Assembly: GCF_002407205.1 (NCBI RefSeq)
Contig: NZ_CP023548.1
Location: 203,501-267,500 of the forward strand
Reading direction: 5' to 3'
Origin: Rhodobacter sp. CZR27
Lineage (GTDB): Bacteria; Pseudomonadota; Alphaproteobacteria; Rhodobacterales; Rhodobacteraceae
DNA: 64,000 nt
Numbering within the stretch: the first letter of the stretch is position 1; each line of letters starts with the position of its first letter. This document shows, piece after piece, positions 9,858 through 18,632 of this stretch. A program made the translations under genes and the position numbers. Under the pieces are notes generated by a model that saw only the letters and a list, made by a program, of their open reading frames with translations, did no database searches and was not told where the DNA came from.

Positions 9858-10607
9858 ATGGCCCGTTGCGCCCTTCTGGCGGTTCTCGTGGCCTCCGTCT
9901 CGGCCTGCGCCGGAACCGCCGGTCCGACCCAGGCGATCAATGACCCGGACGAGGCCGACAACCGCAAGATCCACGAGTTCAACAAGTCGTTCGACCGCAA
10001 CTTCGTTCGCCCCCTGTCGCAGGGCTATTCACGGTTGCCCGATCCGGTGGAACGCGGGATCGACAATGTCGCCGAGAACTTCGACCTGCCGAAGGAGGCG
10101 CTGAACAGCCTGCTTCAGGGGCGGCCGGTCGCCGCGCTGGAGAACACGGCGCGCTTCGCCGTCAACTCGACCGTCGGCCTCCTGGGGATCTTCGATCCCG
10201 CAGGAGAGATGGGCCTTGAGGGGCACGAGACGGATTTCGGCGAGACCCTGTATGTCTGGGGCGCCGAGGAAGGCGTCTATGGCGAGGTTCCGTTCTTCGG
10301 TCCGCGGACCGAGCGCGACGTCGTCGGCGAGGTGGTCGACATCGCGATGAACCCGCTTCGCCTGATCGTGCCCTCGGCCTTCGGGCCGTTCGGCACGGCG
10401 GCCGAGGGCGCCTCAATACTTGGTGAACGGGCGCAGTATTCCGACACGATCGACTCTGTCCTATATGAAAGCGCCGACAGCTATGCTCAGAGCCGGCTGC
10501 TCTACCTGCAGAACCGGCGCTTCGAGCTTGGACAGACCGGCGGTGCGGACGATGTCTACATCGACCCCTACGCCACCGACCCCTATGAGGATTTCGATGC
10601 CCAATGA
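9858..10607 (+). CDS. mlaA: MlaA family outer-membrane lipoprotein (VacJ)
   Basis: The 249-residue protein begins with a lipoprotein signal peptide, and the lipobox SVSAC places the lipidated Cys at about residue 17. The MlaA domain follows, with DNRKIHEFNKSFDRNF and VNSTVGLLGIFDPAGEMGLE segments. MlaA forms an outer-membrane ring that removes surface-exposed phospholipids and hands them to MlaC. ATG 9858 was chosen because it directly precedes the signal peptide and has an AGGGG Shine-Dalgarno; an in-frame ATG lies at 9813. It overlaps mlaC. Confidence 0.92.
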   Translation: MARCALLAVLVASVSACAGTAGPTQAINDPDEADNRKIHEFNKSFDRNFVRPLSQGYSRLPDPVERGIDNVAENFDLPKEALNSLLQGRPVAALENTARFAVNSTVGLLGIFDPAGEMGLEGHETDFGETLYVWGAEEGVYGEVPFFGPRTERDVVGEVVDIAMNPLRLIVPSAFGPFGTAAEGASILGERAQYSDTIDSVLYESADSYAQSRLLYLQNRRFELGQTGGADDVYIDPYATDPYEDFDAQ

Positions 10608-11220
10608 ACTTTCCCCCTTCGCAAGGCCCAACCGTCGGCTCGTGACGGCGGGCCTGGTGGCGGGCCTGGCCGCTGGCGTCATGCCCTGGCGCGCGGAGGC
10701 GCTTGATACGGCCTCGGCCCGCGCGCTGGTGGTCCAGGCCGTGGCGGAGGTGAACCGCACGATCAACTCCGGCAAGTCCGAGCAGGCCATGTTCGCCGAT
10801 TTCGAGCGGCTCTTCGTGCAGTATGCCGATGTGCCGGCCATCGCGCGCACCGCCCTGGGTGTCGCGGGCCGCAGCGCGAGCAGGGCGGAACTCGCCGCCT
10901 TCACGAAGGCCTATCAGGGCTACATCAGCCGCAAGTATGGCAAGCGCTTCCGCGAGTTCATCGGCAGCGAGATCAAGGTGATCGACGCCCGCCAGATGAA
11001 GAGCGCGGTCGAGGTGATCTCGACCGCCTACCTGCGCAACGAGAACCCCTTCGAGGTGCGCTGGCATGTCTCGGACAAGTCGGGGCGCCCGGCCTTCTTC
11101 AACATCATCATCGAGGGCGTGAACATGCTCGCCTCGGAGCGGACCGAGATCGGCGCCATGCTGGACAGGCAGCGCGGCTCGATCCCGGCGCTGACCGAGC
11201 AGCTGAAACGCGCGAGCTGA
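10597..11220 (+). CDS. mlaC: MlaC/Ttg2D family phospholipid-binding periplasmic protein
   Basis: This 207-residue protein has an N-terminal export signal with a twin-arginine-like NRRLVTAG followed by a hydrophobic stretch ending near residue 35, then the MlaC fold. It would shuttle phospholipids between MlaA and the MlaFEDB inner-membrane complex, which is not in this window. The start at 10597 is preceded by TGAGG at a suitable distance and overlaps the end of mlaA by 11 bases; an in-frame ATG at 10585 is the alternative. Exported by Tat is an inference from the signal alone. Confidence 0.9.
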   Translation: MPNELSPFARPNRRLVTAGLVAGLAAGVMPWRAEALDTASARALVVQAVAEVNRTINSGKSEQAMFADFERLFVQYADVPAIARTALGVAGRSASRAELAAFTKAYQGYISRKYGKRFREFIGSEIKVIDARQMKSAVEVISTAYLRNENPFEVRWHVSDKSGRPAFFNIIIEGVNMLASERTEIGAMLDRQRGSIPALTEQLKRAS

Positions 11221-11245
11221 CCGCGCCTGAGCCTCCGAAGGCCTG

Positions 11246-11270
11246 AACGCCGCCCAGCCGGGCGGCGTTT
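11246..11270 (+). terminator. Hairpin terminator after mlaC
   Basis: A perfect 9-bp inverted repeat AACGCCGCC / GGCGGCGTT with a 6-nt loop lies 26 bp after the mlaC stop. The T tract is short, so termination is inferred from position and stem strength. The convergent PBP gene ends 209 bp further on. Confidence 0.6.
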
Positions 11271-11478
11271 GCATTGCGGGGCAGGCGGTCGTTCAGGCGG
11301 TGGTCCGGTCGGCGCGGATCGGCGGTATGACCGGAGGCGGACAGCGACGTCGATACGGCAAAGGGGGCACACCCGGCGCCCATGCCTGAAGCGCGACCGC
11401 CGGCCGGGGTCCGGCTCCCTTTCCGGGATCCGGCGCCGCATCACCGCAGCAGGCGGATCCGTCCCTGGACGGAGCGGG

Positions 11479-13740
11479 TCAGTTCCGCCCGCCGCCGAAG
11501 ATCCCCAGCACGTCGCGCACGATCTGTTCGCCGGCGCTGGGCGGACGCGGCGCCGCCATCCAGTCGCCGGTGTCGCGCGGTGCAGGCGCCGCCTGCCAGT
11601 CGCCGGTATCCTGCGGCACCGGGTCGGTCCGCACGTCCGAGGAGGTGCGGGGCGGCAGGCGCGGCTCGGGAACGATCTTCTCCAGAGGCCGCGGGACGAG
11701 GCCCTCGTGGACGCGCAGCATCACCTCGTGCCAGATCTCGGCCGGAAGGCCGCCGCCCGTGACGCCCTTCAGCGGCGTGTTGTCGTCGTAGCCCATCCAG
11801 ACGCCGGCGACGTAGTCCGCCGTGAAGCCCACGAACCAGGCATCGCGCGCGGCCTGGGTGGTGCCGGTCTTGCCCGCAGCCTCCCAGCCGGGAATGCGGG
11901 CGCGCGTTCCGGTGCCGGACTCGATCACCTGCGTCATCATGTAGGTCAGAAGCCGCGCCGCCTTCTCGGAGATCACGCGCTCGCCGATGCCGCCTTCCTG
12001 CCCGATCAGCGGCTGGTCGTCGCCCTGCAGCTTCAGTTCCAAGAGGCCGTAGGGACGCACCGCCGAGCCGCCGTTCAGGATGCCGGCATAGGCGCCCGTC
12101 ATCTCGAGGAGCGTCGCCTCGGACACGCCGAGCGCCAGCGCGGGCCCGGCGGCAAGGTCGCTCTTGATGCCGAATTCGGTCGCCACCTGCCGGACCTTGT
12201 CGCGTCCCACGGCCTCGGTGATCCGCACCGCGGGGATGTTCAGCGACTGCTTCAGCGCCGTGGTCAGCGTCACGAGGCCGCGGAACTCGCGGTCGTAGTT
12301 GGCGGGCGTCCATGGCCCCGAGCCCTTCACCATCACGGTGAGCGGGCTGTCGTCCACGAAATCCGCCGGGCTGTAGCCGAGATCCATGGCCGCGGCATAG
12401 ATGAACGGCTTGAAGGCCGAACCCGTCTGGCGCAGCGCCTGCGTCGCGCGGTTGAAGGCCCCCGCCGCCTCGACCTTGCGGCCGCCGACCATTGCGCGCA
12501 CCGCGCCATCGGCCGACATCACCACCACCGCGGCCTGCGCCTTCGAGCCTGCGCTGACCTTCGTCGCGAAGACATCGGCCAGCGCGCTTTCCGCCGCCTT
12601 CTGCAGGCGCTGGTCCAGCGTGGTGCGGATGATGACGTCCTCGGTCGTGTCCTTGGTCAGGAAGGTCGGCCCCGACTCCATCACCCAGTCCGCGAAGAAC
12701 CCGCCCGAGCGGCTCTGCGCCGCCTCTGACAGCTGCGCGGGGTTGCGCCGCGCCTTGTCGGCCTCGTCCCGGGTCAGGTAGCCCTGCTCCTCCATCAGGC
12801 CGATGATGACGTTCGCCCGGTCGCGCGCCCGTTCAAGGTTCGCCGTCGGCGCATAGTAGGACGGCGCCTTGAGCAGGCCGGCCAGCATGGCGGCCTCGGC
12901 CGCGTTGACGACATTGGCCGACTTGCCGAAGTAGCGCTGCGCCGCCGCCTCGAAGCCGCGCGCGCCGGCGCCAAGGTAGGCGCGGTTGAAGTAGATCGTC
13001 AGGATCTCGGCCTTGGAATACTTCGCCTCCATCGCGAAGGCGAAGGGCACCTCCTTCACCTTGCGCCAGATCCCGCCCCGGCGGCAGTCGGCCTCATACT
13101 CGGCCTCGCTCTTCCACTGCTTGGGATCGTAGGTCACGCCAAGGCACAAGAGCTTCGCCACCTGCTGCGTGATGGTCGAGCCGCCGTTGCCCTCCAGCGG
13201 TCCGCGCCCCTCGCTGAGGTTGATCTTGATGGCCGAGGCGATGCCGCGCGGGCTGATCCCGAAATGGCCGTAGAAGCGGCGGTCCTCGGTCGCGACCACC
13301 GCGTCCCGCAGGTGGTCCGACACCGAATCCGAGGTGATCATGCCGCCGAAGGTCTCGCCCCGCCAGGCGAAGACCTTGCCGTCGCGGTCGAGCATGGTGA
13401 CCGAGCCGCGGGCGCGTCCGTCCACCAGTTGCGAGACCTCGGGCAGTTGCGAGTAGAAGTAGTAGGACGAGAGCCCGACGACGAGGCCGACCGACGCCGC
13501 GATGCGCCAGCCGATGCCCCAGACGATCCGCCAGACGAAGCGGAAGATCCCCCAGACCAGCCCGAAGACCCATGCGACCAGCGCCGAGAGCGGATCGCGC
13601 TTCTTCCTGCGCCGCGGTGCCGGGGGACGCCCGCCGCCTCCGCCCGACTTGGGCTTGGCCGTCGTCGCATTCCGCGCCGGGGGCGCGCCATATCGCCTGT
13701 CCGCCACCAGGGGCGGACGCCGTCCGTTCGACCCGCTCAT
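11479..13740 (-). CDS. Class A penicillin-binding protein (PBP1A family, bifunctional glycosyltransferase/transpeptidase)
   Basis: The 753-residue protein has a basic Gly/Pro-rich cytosolic N-terminus, one membrane anchor (about residues 55-95), a GT51 glycosyltransferase domain with catalytic Glu in VVATEDRRFYGHFG (near 152), and a transpeptidase domain with SxxK in TGSAFKPF (near 440), SLN (near 496) and KTG in AGKTGTT (near 622). It polymerises and crosslinks peptidoglycan on the periplasmic face. The C-terminus contains two copies of a DTGDWxAAP motif in a Pro-rich tail, a family-atypical extension. It is a monocistronic unit. Confidence 0.95.
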   Translation of the reverse strand: MSGSNGRRPPLVADRRYGAPPARNATTAKPKSGGGGGRPPAPRRRKKRDPLSALVAWVFGLVWGIFRFVWRIVWGIGWRIAASVGLVVGLSSYYFYSQLPEVSQLVDGRARGSVTMLDRDGKVFAWRGETFGGMITSDSVSDHLRDAVVATEDRRFYGHFGISPRGIASAIKINLSEGRGPLEGNGGSTITQQVAKLLCLGVTYDPKQWKSEAEYEADCRRGGIWRKVKEVPFAFAMEAKYSKAEILTIYFNRAYLGAGARGFEAAAQRYFGKSANVVNAAEAAMLAGLLKAPSYYAPTANLERARDRANVIIGLMEEQGYLTRDEADKARRNPAQLSEAAQSRSGGFFADWVMESGPTFLTKDTTEDVIIRTTLDQRLQKAAESALADVFATKVSAGSKAQAAVVVMSADGAVRAMVGGRKVEAAGAFNRATQALRQTGSAFKPFIYAAAMDLGYSPADFVDDSPLTVMVKGSGPWTPANYDREFRGLVTLTTALKQSLNIPAVRITEAVGRDKVRQVATEFGIKSDLAAGPALALGVSEATLLEMTGAYAGILNGGSAVRPYGLLELKLQGDDQPLIGQEGGIGERVISEKAARLLTYMMTQVIESGTGTRARIPGWEAAGKTGTTQAARDAWFVGFTADYVAGVWMGYDDNTPLKGVTGGGLPAEIWHEVMLRVHEGLVPRPLEKIVPEPRLPPRTSSDVRTDPVPQDTGDWQAAPAPRDTGDWMAAPRPPSAGEQIVRDVLGIFGGGRN

Positions 13741-13868
13741 GCCTGCCTTGTCCGTCGTTCGTCCCGCCGGGACTTTCGCGCGACTCTACCCGCAGGGACA
13801 GGGAATGTGGAGCCGCACCGGCTTTAAATCGGCTCTTCATGTTGCATTAAAAATGGGCGAATGCGCGG

Positions 13869-13890
13869 GTTGGTGCAAAAAATGTGCAAC
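13869..13890. promoter_or_regulatory. Interrupted dyad in the AT-rich region upstream of glnK
   Basis: The segment contains GTTGGTGC and GTGCAAC arms separated by an A-rich centre, in the only AT-rich stretch of this intergenic region, about 115 bp before the glnK GTG. Nitrogen control (NtrC) of glnK-amtB is established in related bacteria, so this may be an NtrC-type site. I could not match a clear sigma-54 -24/-12 element, so this is weak. Confidence 0.3.
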
Positions 13891-14003
13891 TTCTCGATGT
13901 GGGGGGCGCAGGTTCGCTGCCGTCCTGTTGTCGCCTGCCGATGGAGCGAGCCTTGTGGCTGCGTGGGGTCCGAAAGCGGCCCAATGCAGAACAGGGGATC
14001 GTC

Positions 14004-14342
14004 GTGAAACTCATCATTGCAGCAATCAAGCCGTTCAAGCTGGAGGAGGTGCGCGAGGCGCTCACCACCATCGGCGTCCGCGGCATGATGGTGACCGAGA
14101 TCAAGGGCTTCGGCTCTCAGTCCGGCCACACGGAAATCTATCGCGGGGCTGAATATGCCGTGAACTTCGTGCCGAAGGTCCGCCTCGAGATCGTCGTGCC
14201 CGACAGCCTGGCCGACCCGGTGGTGGAGACGATCCGCACCACGGCCAAGACCGACAAGATCGGCGACGGCAAGATCTTCGTGCTCGACGTCGAACACGCT
14301 GTCCGCGTGCGCACGGGCGAAATCAACGACGACGCGCTCTGA
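14004..14342 (+). CDS. glnK: P-II family nitrogen regulator GlnK
   Basis: The 112-residue product is the standard PII length if translation begins at GTG 14004, giving VKLIIAAIKPFKLEEVREAL; an AGGGG Shine-Dalgarno precedes it. The T-loop carries the uridylylation Tyr 51 within RGAEYAV, and the ATP-binding B-loop region TAKTDKIGDGKIFV is intact. GlnK senses 2-oxoglutarate/ATP/ADP and blocks AmtB when ammonium is plentiful. It is 26 bp upstream of amtB, the classic glnK-amtB operon, so nitrogen-limited expression is expected. Confidence 0.95.
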   Translation: MKLIIAAIKPFKLEEVREALTTIGVRGMMVTEIKGFGSQSGHTEIYRGAEYAVNFVPKVRLEIVVPDSLADPVVETIRTTAKTDKIGDGKIFVLDVEHAVRVRTGEINDDAL

Positions 14343-14368
14343 CGCGGACGGCAGAGGGATAGGGTAAG

Positions 14369-15721
14369 ATGAAGAAACTTTCGCAACTTTGGGGCCTCTC
14401 CGCGCTTGCCGCGGCAGCCGCCCTGCCCGCATGGGCGCAGGAGGCCGCCACCGAGGCGGCCGAAGCCGCGGCCGAGACCGTCACCCCCGTCATGGACAAG
14501 GGCGACGTGTCGTGGATGCTGATCTCGACCGTGCTGGTCTTCTTCATGATCCTGCCCGGCATCGCGCTGTTCTACGGCGGCCTCGTGCGCGCGAAGAACA
14601 TGCTGTCGGTGCTGATGCAGTGCACGCTGATCTGCTGCGTCGTGATGGTGATCTGGGTGCTCTACGGCTATTCCTTCGCCTTCGGCGGCGGCACCAGCCC
14701 GTTCTGGGGCGGCCTCGGCAAGCTGTTCCTCGCGGGCGTCACGCCCGACTCGATGTCGGCCACCTTCTCGGCGGGTTACGTCATCCCGGAATACCTGTTC
14801 ATCTGCTTCCAGATGACCTTCGCGGCCCTTACCCCGGCGCTGATCGTCGGCGGTTTCGCCGAGCGGATCAGGTTCTCCGCAGTGCTGATCTTCGCGGTGA
14901 TCTGGGTAACCTTCGCCTATTTCCCGATCGCCCACATGGTCTGGGATGCGAATGGCCTGATCTTCAAGTGGGGCGCGATCGACTTCGCCGGCGGCACCGT
15001 GGTGCACATCAACGCGGGCGTTGCGGCTCTGATCGGCGCTCTGATGCTCGGCAAGCGCGTGGGCTTCGGCAAGGAGAACATGGCGCCGCATTCGATGGTC
15101 ATGACCATGATCGGCGCCTCTATGCTGTGGTTCGGCTGGTTCGGCTTCAACGTGGGCTCGAACCTCGAGGCGAACGGCGGCGCCACCCTCGCCATGATCA
15201 ACACCTTCGTGGCCACCGCGGCCGCCGTGATCGCCTGGTCGCTGATCGAGGCGCTGCAGCGCGGCAAGGCCTCGATGCTCGGCGCGGCTTCGGGCATGAT
15301 CGCGGGCCTCGTCGCCGTGACGCCTGCCTGCGGCACCATCGGCCCGATGGGGGCCATCGTCCTTGGCGCCCTCGCCTCTGTCGTCTGCTACTTCTTCGTG
15401 ACCACCGTGAAGAACGCGCTGGGCTATGACGACAGCCTCGACGTGTTCGGCATCCACGGCATCGGCGGCATCATCGGCGCGGTCGGCACCGGCATCCTCT
15501 CGGCCGGCACCTTCGGCGGCGTGAAGGTCGAGGATTACTCGATCATCGGCCAGACCACGATCCAGATCCAGGCCGTCGCGGTGACGATCATCTGGACGGC
15601 CATCGTCTCGGTCGTCGCCTACAAGGTCGCCGACCTGATCGTGGGCCTGCGCGTCGATACTGAAAGCGAGCGGATCGGCCTCGACCAGACCTCGCACGGC
15701 GAATCGGCCTATCACGCCTGA
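14369..15721 (+). CDS. amtB: Ammonium transporter AmtB
   Basis: This 450-residue protein has a cleavable signal peptide (about 1-23, ending LPAWAQ), then an Ala/Glu-rich linker and eleven predicted membrane helices. The pore twin-His residues are visible in YFPIAHMVWD and GIHGIGGIIG, and the conserved IPEYLFICFQMTFA segment is present. It conducts ammonium across the inner membrane as a trimer. It follows glnK closely and is followed by a strong terminator, so the two form a complete operon. Confidence 0.96.
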   Translation: MKKLSQLWGLSALAAAAALPAWAQEAATEAAEAAAETVTPVMDKGDVSWMLISTVLVFFMILPGIALFYGGLVRAKNMLSVLMQCTLICCVVMVIWVLYGYSFAFGGGTSPFWGGLGKLFLAGVTPDSMSATFSAGYVIPEYLFICFQMTFAALTPALIVGGFAERIRFSAVLIFAVIWVTFAYFPIAHMVWDANGLIFKWGAIDFAGGTVVHINAGVAALIGALMLGKRVGFGKENMAPHSMVMTMIGASMLWFGWFGFNVGSNLEANGGATLAMINTFVATAAAVIAWSLIEALQRGKASMLGAASGMIAGLVAVTPACGTIGPMGAIVLGALASVVCYFFVTTVKNALGYDDSLDVFGIHGIGGIIGAVGTGILSAGTFGGVKVEDYSIIGQTTIQIQAVAVTIIWTAIVSVVAYKVADLIVGLRVDTESERIGLDQTSHGESAYHA

Positions 15722-15769
15722 GACAGACGGGGCGGCGGGTTCCTCCTCCCCCTGCCACCCCGAAAGCGG

Positions 15770-15798
15770 AAGGCCCGGACGATGGTCCGGGCCTTCTT
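15770..15798 (+). terminator. Rho-independent terminator after amtB
   Basis: A perfect 11-bp stem AAGGCCCGGAC / GTCCGGGCCTT with a 4-nt loop (GATG), followed by CTT. It is 48 bp after the amtB stop and also faces the convergent aminotransferase gene. Confidence 0.8.
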
Positions 15799-15875
15799 CG
15801 TTCCGGGTCGGTTTGAGGTCCGCGGCAGCGCCGCACGCAGCCCCCTCGACGGGGGCGGCGGGCGGCACCTCCCCG

Positions 15876-17060
15876 TCAGCCGCGCAGCACCTCAGCCACC
15901 GCGCGGGCCAGCACCGGCACGGTCGTCCGGTTCAGCCCGGCGATGTTCAGCCGCGAGTCGCCCACCATGTAGACGGCGTGTTCCGTGCGCAGCTTCTCGA
16001 CCTGCTCGGGGCTCAGGCCGAGGCGCGAGAACATTCCGCGGTGCTCGGAGACGAAGCCGAAGCGGTCCGATCCCGTCTCGGCACGCAGCGCCTCGGCCAG
16101 CAGTTGCCGCAGCGTCAGCATGTTCAGCCGAACCTCTTCGAGCTCGGCCTTCCAGTCCGCCGTCAGCGACTCGTCCTCGAGGATCATCGTCACCAGCCGC
16201 GCGCCGTGGTCCGGCGGGAACGAGAAGTTCTGCCGGTTCAGGAAGTTGAGGTTTCCCTGCACCACCGCCTTGCCCTCGGCCCCGCCGATGGCAATGAGGA
16301 TGCCGGTCCGCTCGCGGTAGATGCCGAAGTTCTTCGAGCACGACGCAGCAATCAGCACCTCGGGCAGCTTCGAGGCGATCAGCCGGGTCGCTGCGGCATC
16401 TTCCTCCAGCCCGTCGCCGAAGCCCTGGTAGGCGAGGTCGATCAGCGGAACGGCGCCCGCCTTGGCGATGGCGGCGCAGATCGCCTCCCACTGCACCGGG
16501 TTCGGGTTGGCGCCGGTCGGGTTGTGGCAGCAGCCGTGCAGCAGCACCACGTCGCCCGCCTTCACCTGCGCGAGGTCGGCCATCATGCCGTCGAAATCGA
16601 CCGCACCCGACTCGGCGTCGAAGTAGCGGTACTCCTGCATCGGGATGCCGAGGTACTTCACGATGGTCAGGTGGTTCGGCCACGTCGGGTTCGAGATCCA
16701 GACGGTGGCCTGCGGGGAAGCCATGCGCACCAGCTCCAGCGCCTGCCGCACCGCCCCCGTGCCGCCCGGCGTCGCGACCGAGGCCACGCGTTCGCCAGAG
16801 ACAGCCCCGCCGAGGATCAGTTTCACCATCGCCGCGTTGTAGGCGGGCTCGCCCGCGAGGCCGGTGTAGGTCTTGGTCGTCTCGACCTCCCACAGCCGCT
16901 TTTCGGCCGCCTTCACCGCGCGCATCACCGGGGTCAGGCCGGTCGGGTCCTTGTAGACGCCCACGCCGAGGTCGATCTTGCCGTCGCGCGGATCCTCGCG
17001 GAACATCTGGATCAGTTGCAGGATCTTGTCCGCAGGTTGCGGCTTCAGGGCGGTCAGCAT
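15876..17060 (-). CDS. Aromatic/aspartate aminotransferase (class I, TyrB/AspC type)
   Basis: The 394-residue enzyme has class I-alpha aminotransferase features: KIDLGVGVYKD near the N-terminus, NPTWPNH, CCHNPTGANP, DLAYQGFGDGLE, and the PLP Schiff-base Lys in SCSKNFGIYRERTG. It transfers amino groups between glutamate and aspartate or aromatic 2-oxo acids. The substrate split between aspartate and tyrosine/phenylalanine cannot be settled by eye. ATG 17060 is chosen because homologues begin MLTALKPQPADKIL. It lies 7 bp downstream of sseA, suggesting co-transcription. Confidence 0.9.
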   Translation of the reverse strand: MLTALKPQPADKILQLIQMFREDPRDGKIDLGVGVYKDPTGLTPVMRAVKAAEKRLWEVETTKTYTGLAGEPAYNAAMVKLILGGAVSGERVASVATPGGTGAVRQALELVRMASPQATVWISNPTWPNHLTIVKYLGIPMQEYRYFDAESGAVDFDGMMADLAQVKAGDVVLLHGCCHNPTGANPNPVQWEAICAAIAKAGAVPLIDLAYQGFGDGLEEDAAATRLIASKLPEVLIAASCSKNFGIYRERTGILIAIGGAEGKAVVQGNLNFLNRQNFSFPPDHGARLVTMILEDESLTADWKAELEEVRLNMLTLRQLLAEALRAETGSDRFGFVSEHRGMFSRLGLSPEQVEKLRTEHAVYMVGDSRLNIAGLNRTTVPVLARAVAEVLRG

Positions 17061-17067
17061 TCCTTCG

Positions 17068-17916
17068 TCATCCTTTCGCGACCTTGAGATCGTCGTACAT
17101 GCCCCATTCGGCCCAGGAGCCGTCGTAGAGCGCATGATTGCGGTGCCCGATGATCTCGAGCGCGAGGCTCAGCACGGCGGCGGTCACGCCGGAGCCGCAG
17201 GTGGTGATCGCGGGCTTCGCGAGATCCACGCCCGCCGCCTCGAAGATCGCGCGCAGTTCGGCGGCGGGCTTCAGCGTGCCATTGCCGGTCAGCAGCGTCT
17301 GGAACGGCACGTTCTTCGAGCCGGGGATATGGCCGCCGCGCAGGCCCGGCCGCGGCTCGGGTTCGGTGCCCTTGAAGCGGCCTTCGGAGCGGGCGTCGAT
17401 GATCTCGGCCTCGGCAAGCTTCGAGGCGTGGGCGACCTGCGTCACGTCCTTCACGAGGCCCGCCTGTCGCTGCACGGTCATGTGGCGGTCGCGCACGACG
17501 GGCGGCATGTCCTCGAGCGGATGGCCCTCGGCCGTCCATTTCGGCAACCCGCCGTCGAGCACGGCGACATCGGTCTTGCCCATCAGGCGGAAGGTCCACC
17601 AGACCCGGGGCGCGGACAGGATGCCCGCGCCATCGTAGATCACCACCTGGTGACCGTCGCCGATGCCCATCGCCCGCATCCGGCTGATGAACTTCTCGGG
17701 CGGAGGCGCCATGTGCGGCAGGGCCGAGCGCAGGTCCGCGATCTCGTCGATGTCGAAGAAGCGGGCGCCGGGAATGTGGCCCGCCTCGTATTCGGCGCGC
17801 GCGTTGCGCCCCATCGCGGGCAGATACCACGAGGCGTCGATGATCCTCAGGTCGGGATCCCGCAGGTGGGCGGCGAGCCAGTCGGTGGAAACGAGCGTTC
17901 TGGGATCATCGGTCAT
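17068..17916 (-). CDS. sseA: 3-mercaptopyruvate sulfurtransferase
   Basis: This 282-residue protein has two rhodanese domains. The C-terminal one has the active loop CGSGVTA, the form that marks mercaptopyruvate sulfurtransferases rather than thiosulfate sulfurtransferases (CRxGxR). It moves sulfur from 3-mercaptopyruvate to thiols or cyanide. The start MTDDPRTLVSTDWL at 17916 fits the family; an in-frame extension to 17970 lacks support. It precedes the aminotransferase gene, a sensible pairing because transamination of cysteine gives mercaptopyruvate. Confidence 0.93.
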   Translation of the reverse strand: MTDDPRTLVSTDWLAAHLRDPDLRIIDASWYLPAMGRNARAEYEAGHIPGARFFDIDEIADLRSALPHMAPPPEKFISRMRAMGIGDGHQVVIYDGAGILSAPRVWWTFRLMGKTDVAVLDGGLPKWTAEGHPLEDMPPVVRDRHMTVQRQAGLVKDVTQVAHASKLAEAEIIDARSEGRFKGTEPEPRPGLRGGHIPGSKNVPFQTLLTGNGTLKPAAELRAIFEAAGVDLAKPAITTCGSGVTAAVLSLALEIIGHRNHALYDGSWAEWGMYDDLKVAKG

Positions 17917-18015
17917 GGCGGGCTCCTCGGAAAGCCAATCCCGCTTAATCCGGCGGCTCTCCGCAGGCAAGCCCGCATGGCCGTGACCTCTGGGCGCGGG
18001 ACGACCGTCGCCGGC

Positions 18016-18489
18016 TCAGACGTTCTGCTTCAGCAGGCGCTGCTTCTCGCGGTTCCAGTCGCGCTTGGCCTCGGTCGCGCGCTTGTCGGCGAGCTTCTTG
18101 CCCTTGGCGATGCCGATCTTCAGCTTCACGATGCCGCGGTCGTTGAAATACATCCGGATCGGCACGATGGTCATGCCCTCGCGCGCCGTGGCGTTCCAGA
18201 GCCGGGCGAGTTCCTTGCGCGAGACGAGCAGCTTGCGCTTGCGGCGCTCTTCGTGGCCCCAGGTCTTGGCCTGCAGGTAGGGGGCGATGTAGCCGTTGAT
18301 CAGCCACAGTTCGCCATTCTCGACCGAGGCGTAGCTTTCGCCGATGTTCGACCCGCCCTGCCGGAGCGACTTCACCTCGGAGCCCATGAGGATGATGCCG
18401 GCCTCGATCTCCTCCTCGATGTGGAAATCGAAGCGGGCGCGACGGTTCTCGGCGATGAGCTTGCTGTTGGGGTCGGAATGCTTGGCCAT
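18016..18489 (-). CDS. smpB: SsrA-binding protein SmpB
   Basis: The 157-residue protein is full length, with [18 protein letters not shown], the conserved [10 protein letters not shown] and the basic C-terminal tail [19 protein letters not shown] that enters the ribosomal mRNA channel. It binds tmRNA and is essential for trans-translation of stalled ribosomes. dapA lies 143 bp upstream in the same direction, a common alphaproteobacterial order, with a strong hairpin between them. Confidence 0.97.
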   Translation of the reverse strand: MAKHSDPNSKLIAENRRARFDFHIEEEIEAGIILMGSEVKSLRQGGSNIGESYASVENGELWLINGYIAPYLQAKTWGHEERRKRKLLVSRKELARLWNATAREGMTIVPIRMYFNDRGIVKLKIGIAKGKKLADKRATEAKRDWNREKQRLLKQNV

Positions 18490-18545
18490 GACGCGACCGA
18501 GATAGGCGAGCGGCGGGGCGCTGTCCAGCGTCGCGCGGGGAGGGT

Positions 18546-18580
18546 GCCGTCCGAGGGGGCATCGAGCCCCCTCGGACGGC
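18546..18580 (-). terminator. Perfect 15-bp hairpin between dapA and smpB
   Basis: GCCGTCCGAGGGGGC and its exact complement flank a 5-nt loop. It lies 53 bp downstream of the dapA stop (minus strand) and 57 bp before the smpB start. There is no U tract on either strand, so it could attenuate read-through or protect an mRNA end rather than terminate fully. Confidence 0.5.
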
Positions 18581-18632
18581 GCTGCCGCGGAGGGTGGAAC
18601 CGGCGGCGCGATCTGGCCGCCGGTGCAAGGTA

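Noticed and set aside
14138..15868. 576-codon minus-strand frame opposite amtB
   Set aside because: Asp/His/Arg-rich shadow of amtB with no domain; amtB and glnK explain the region.
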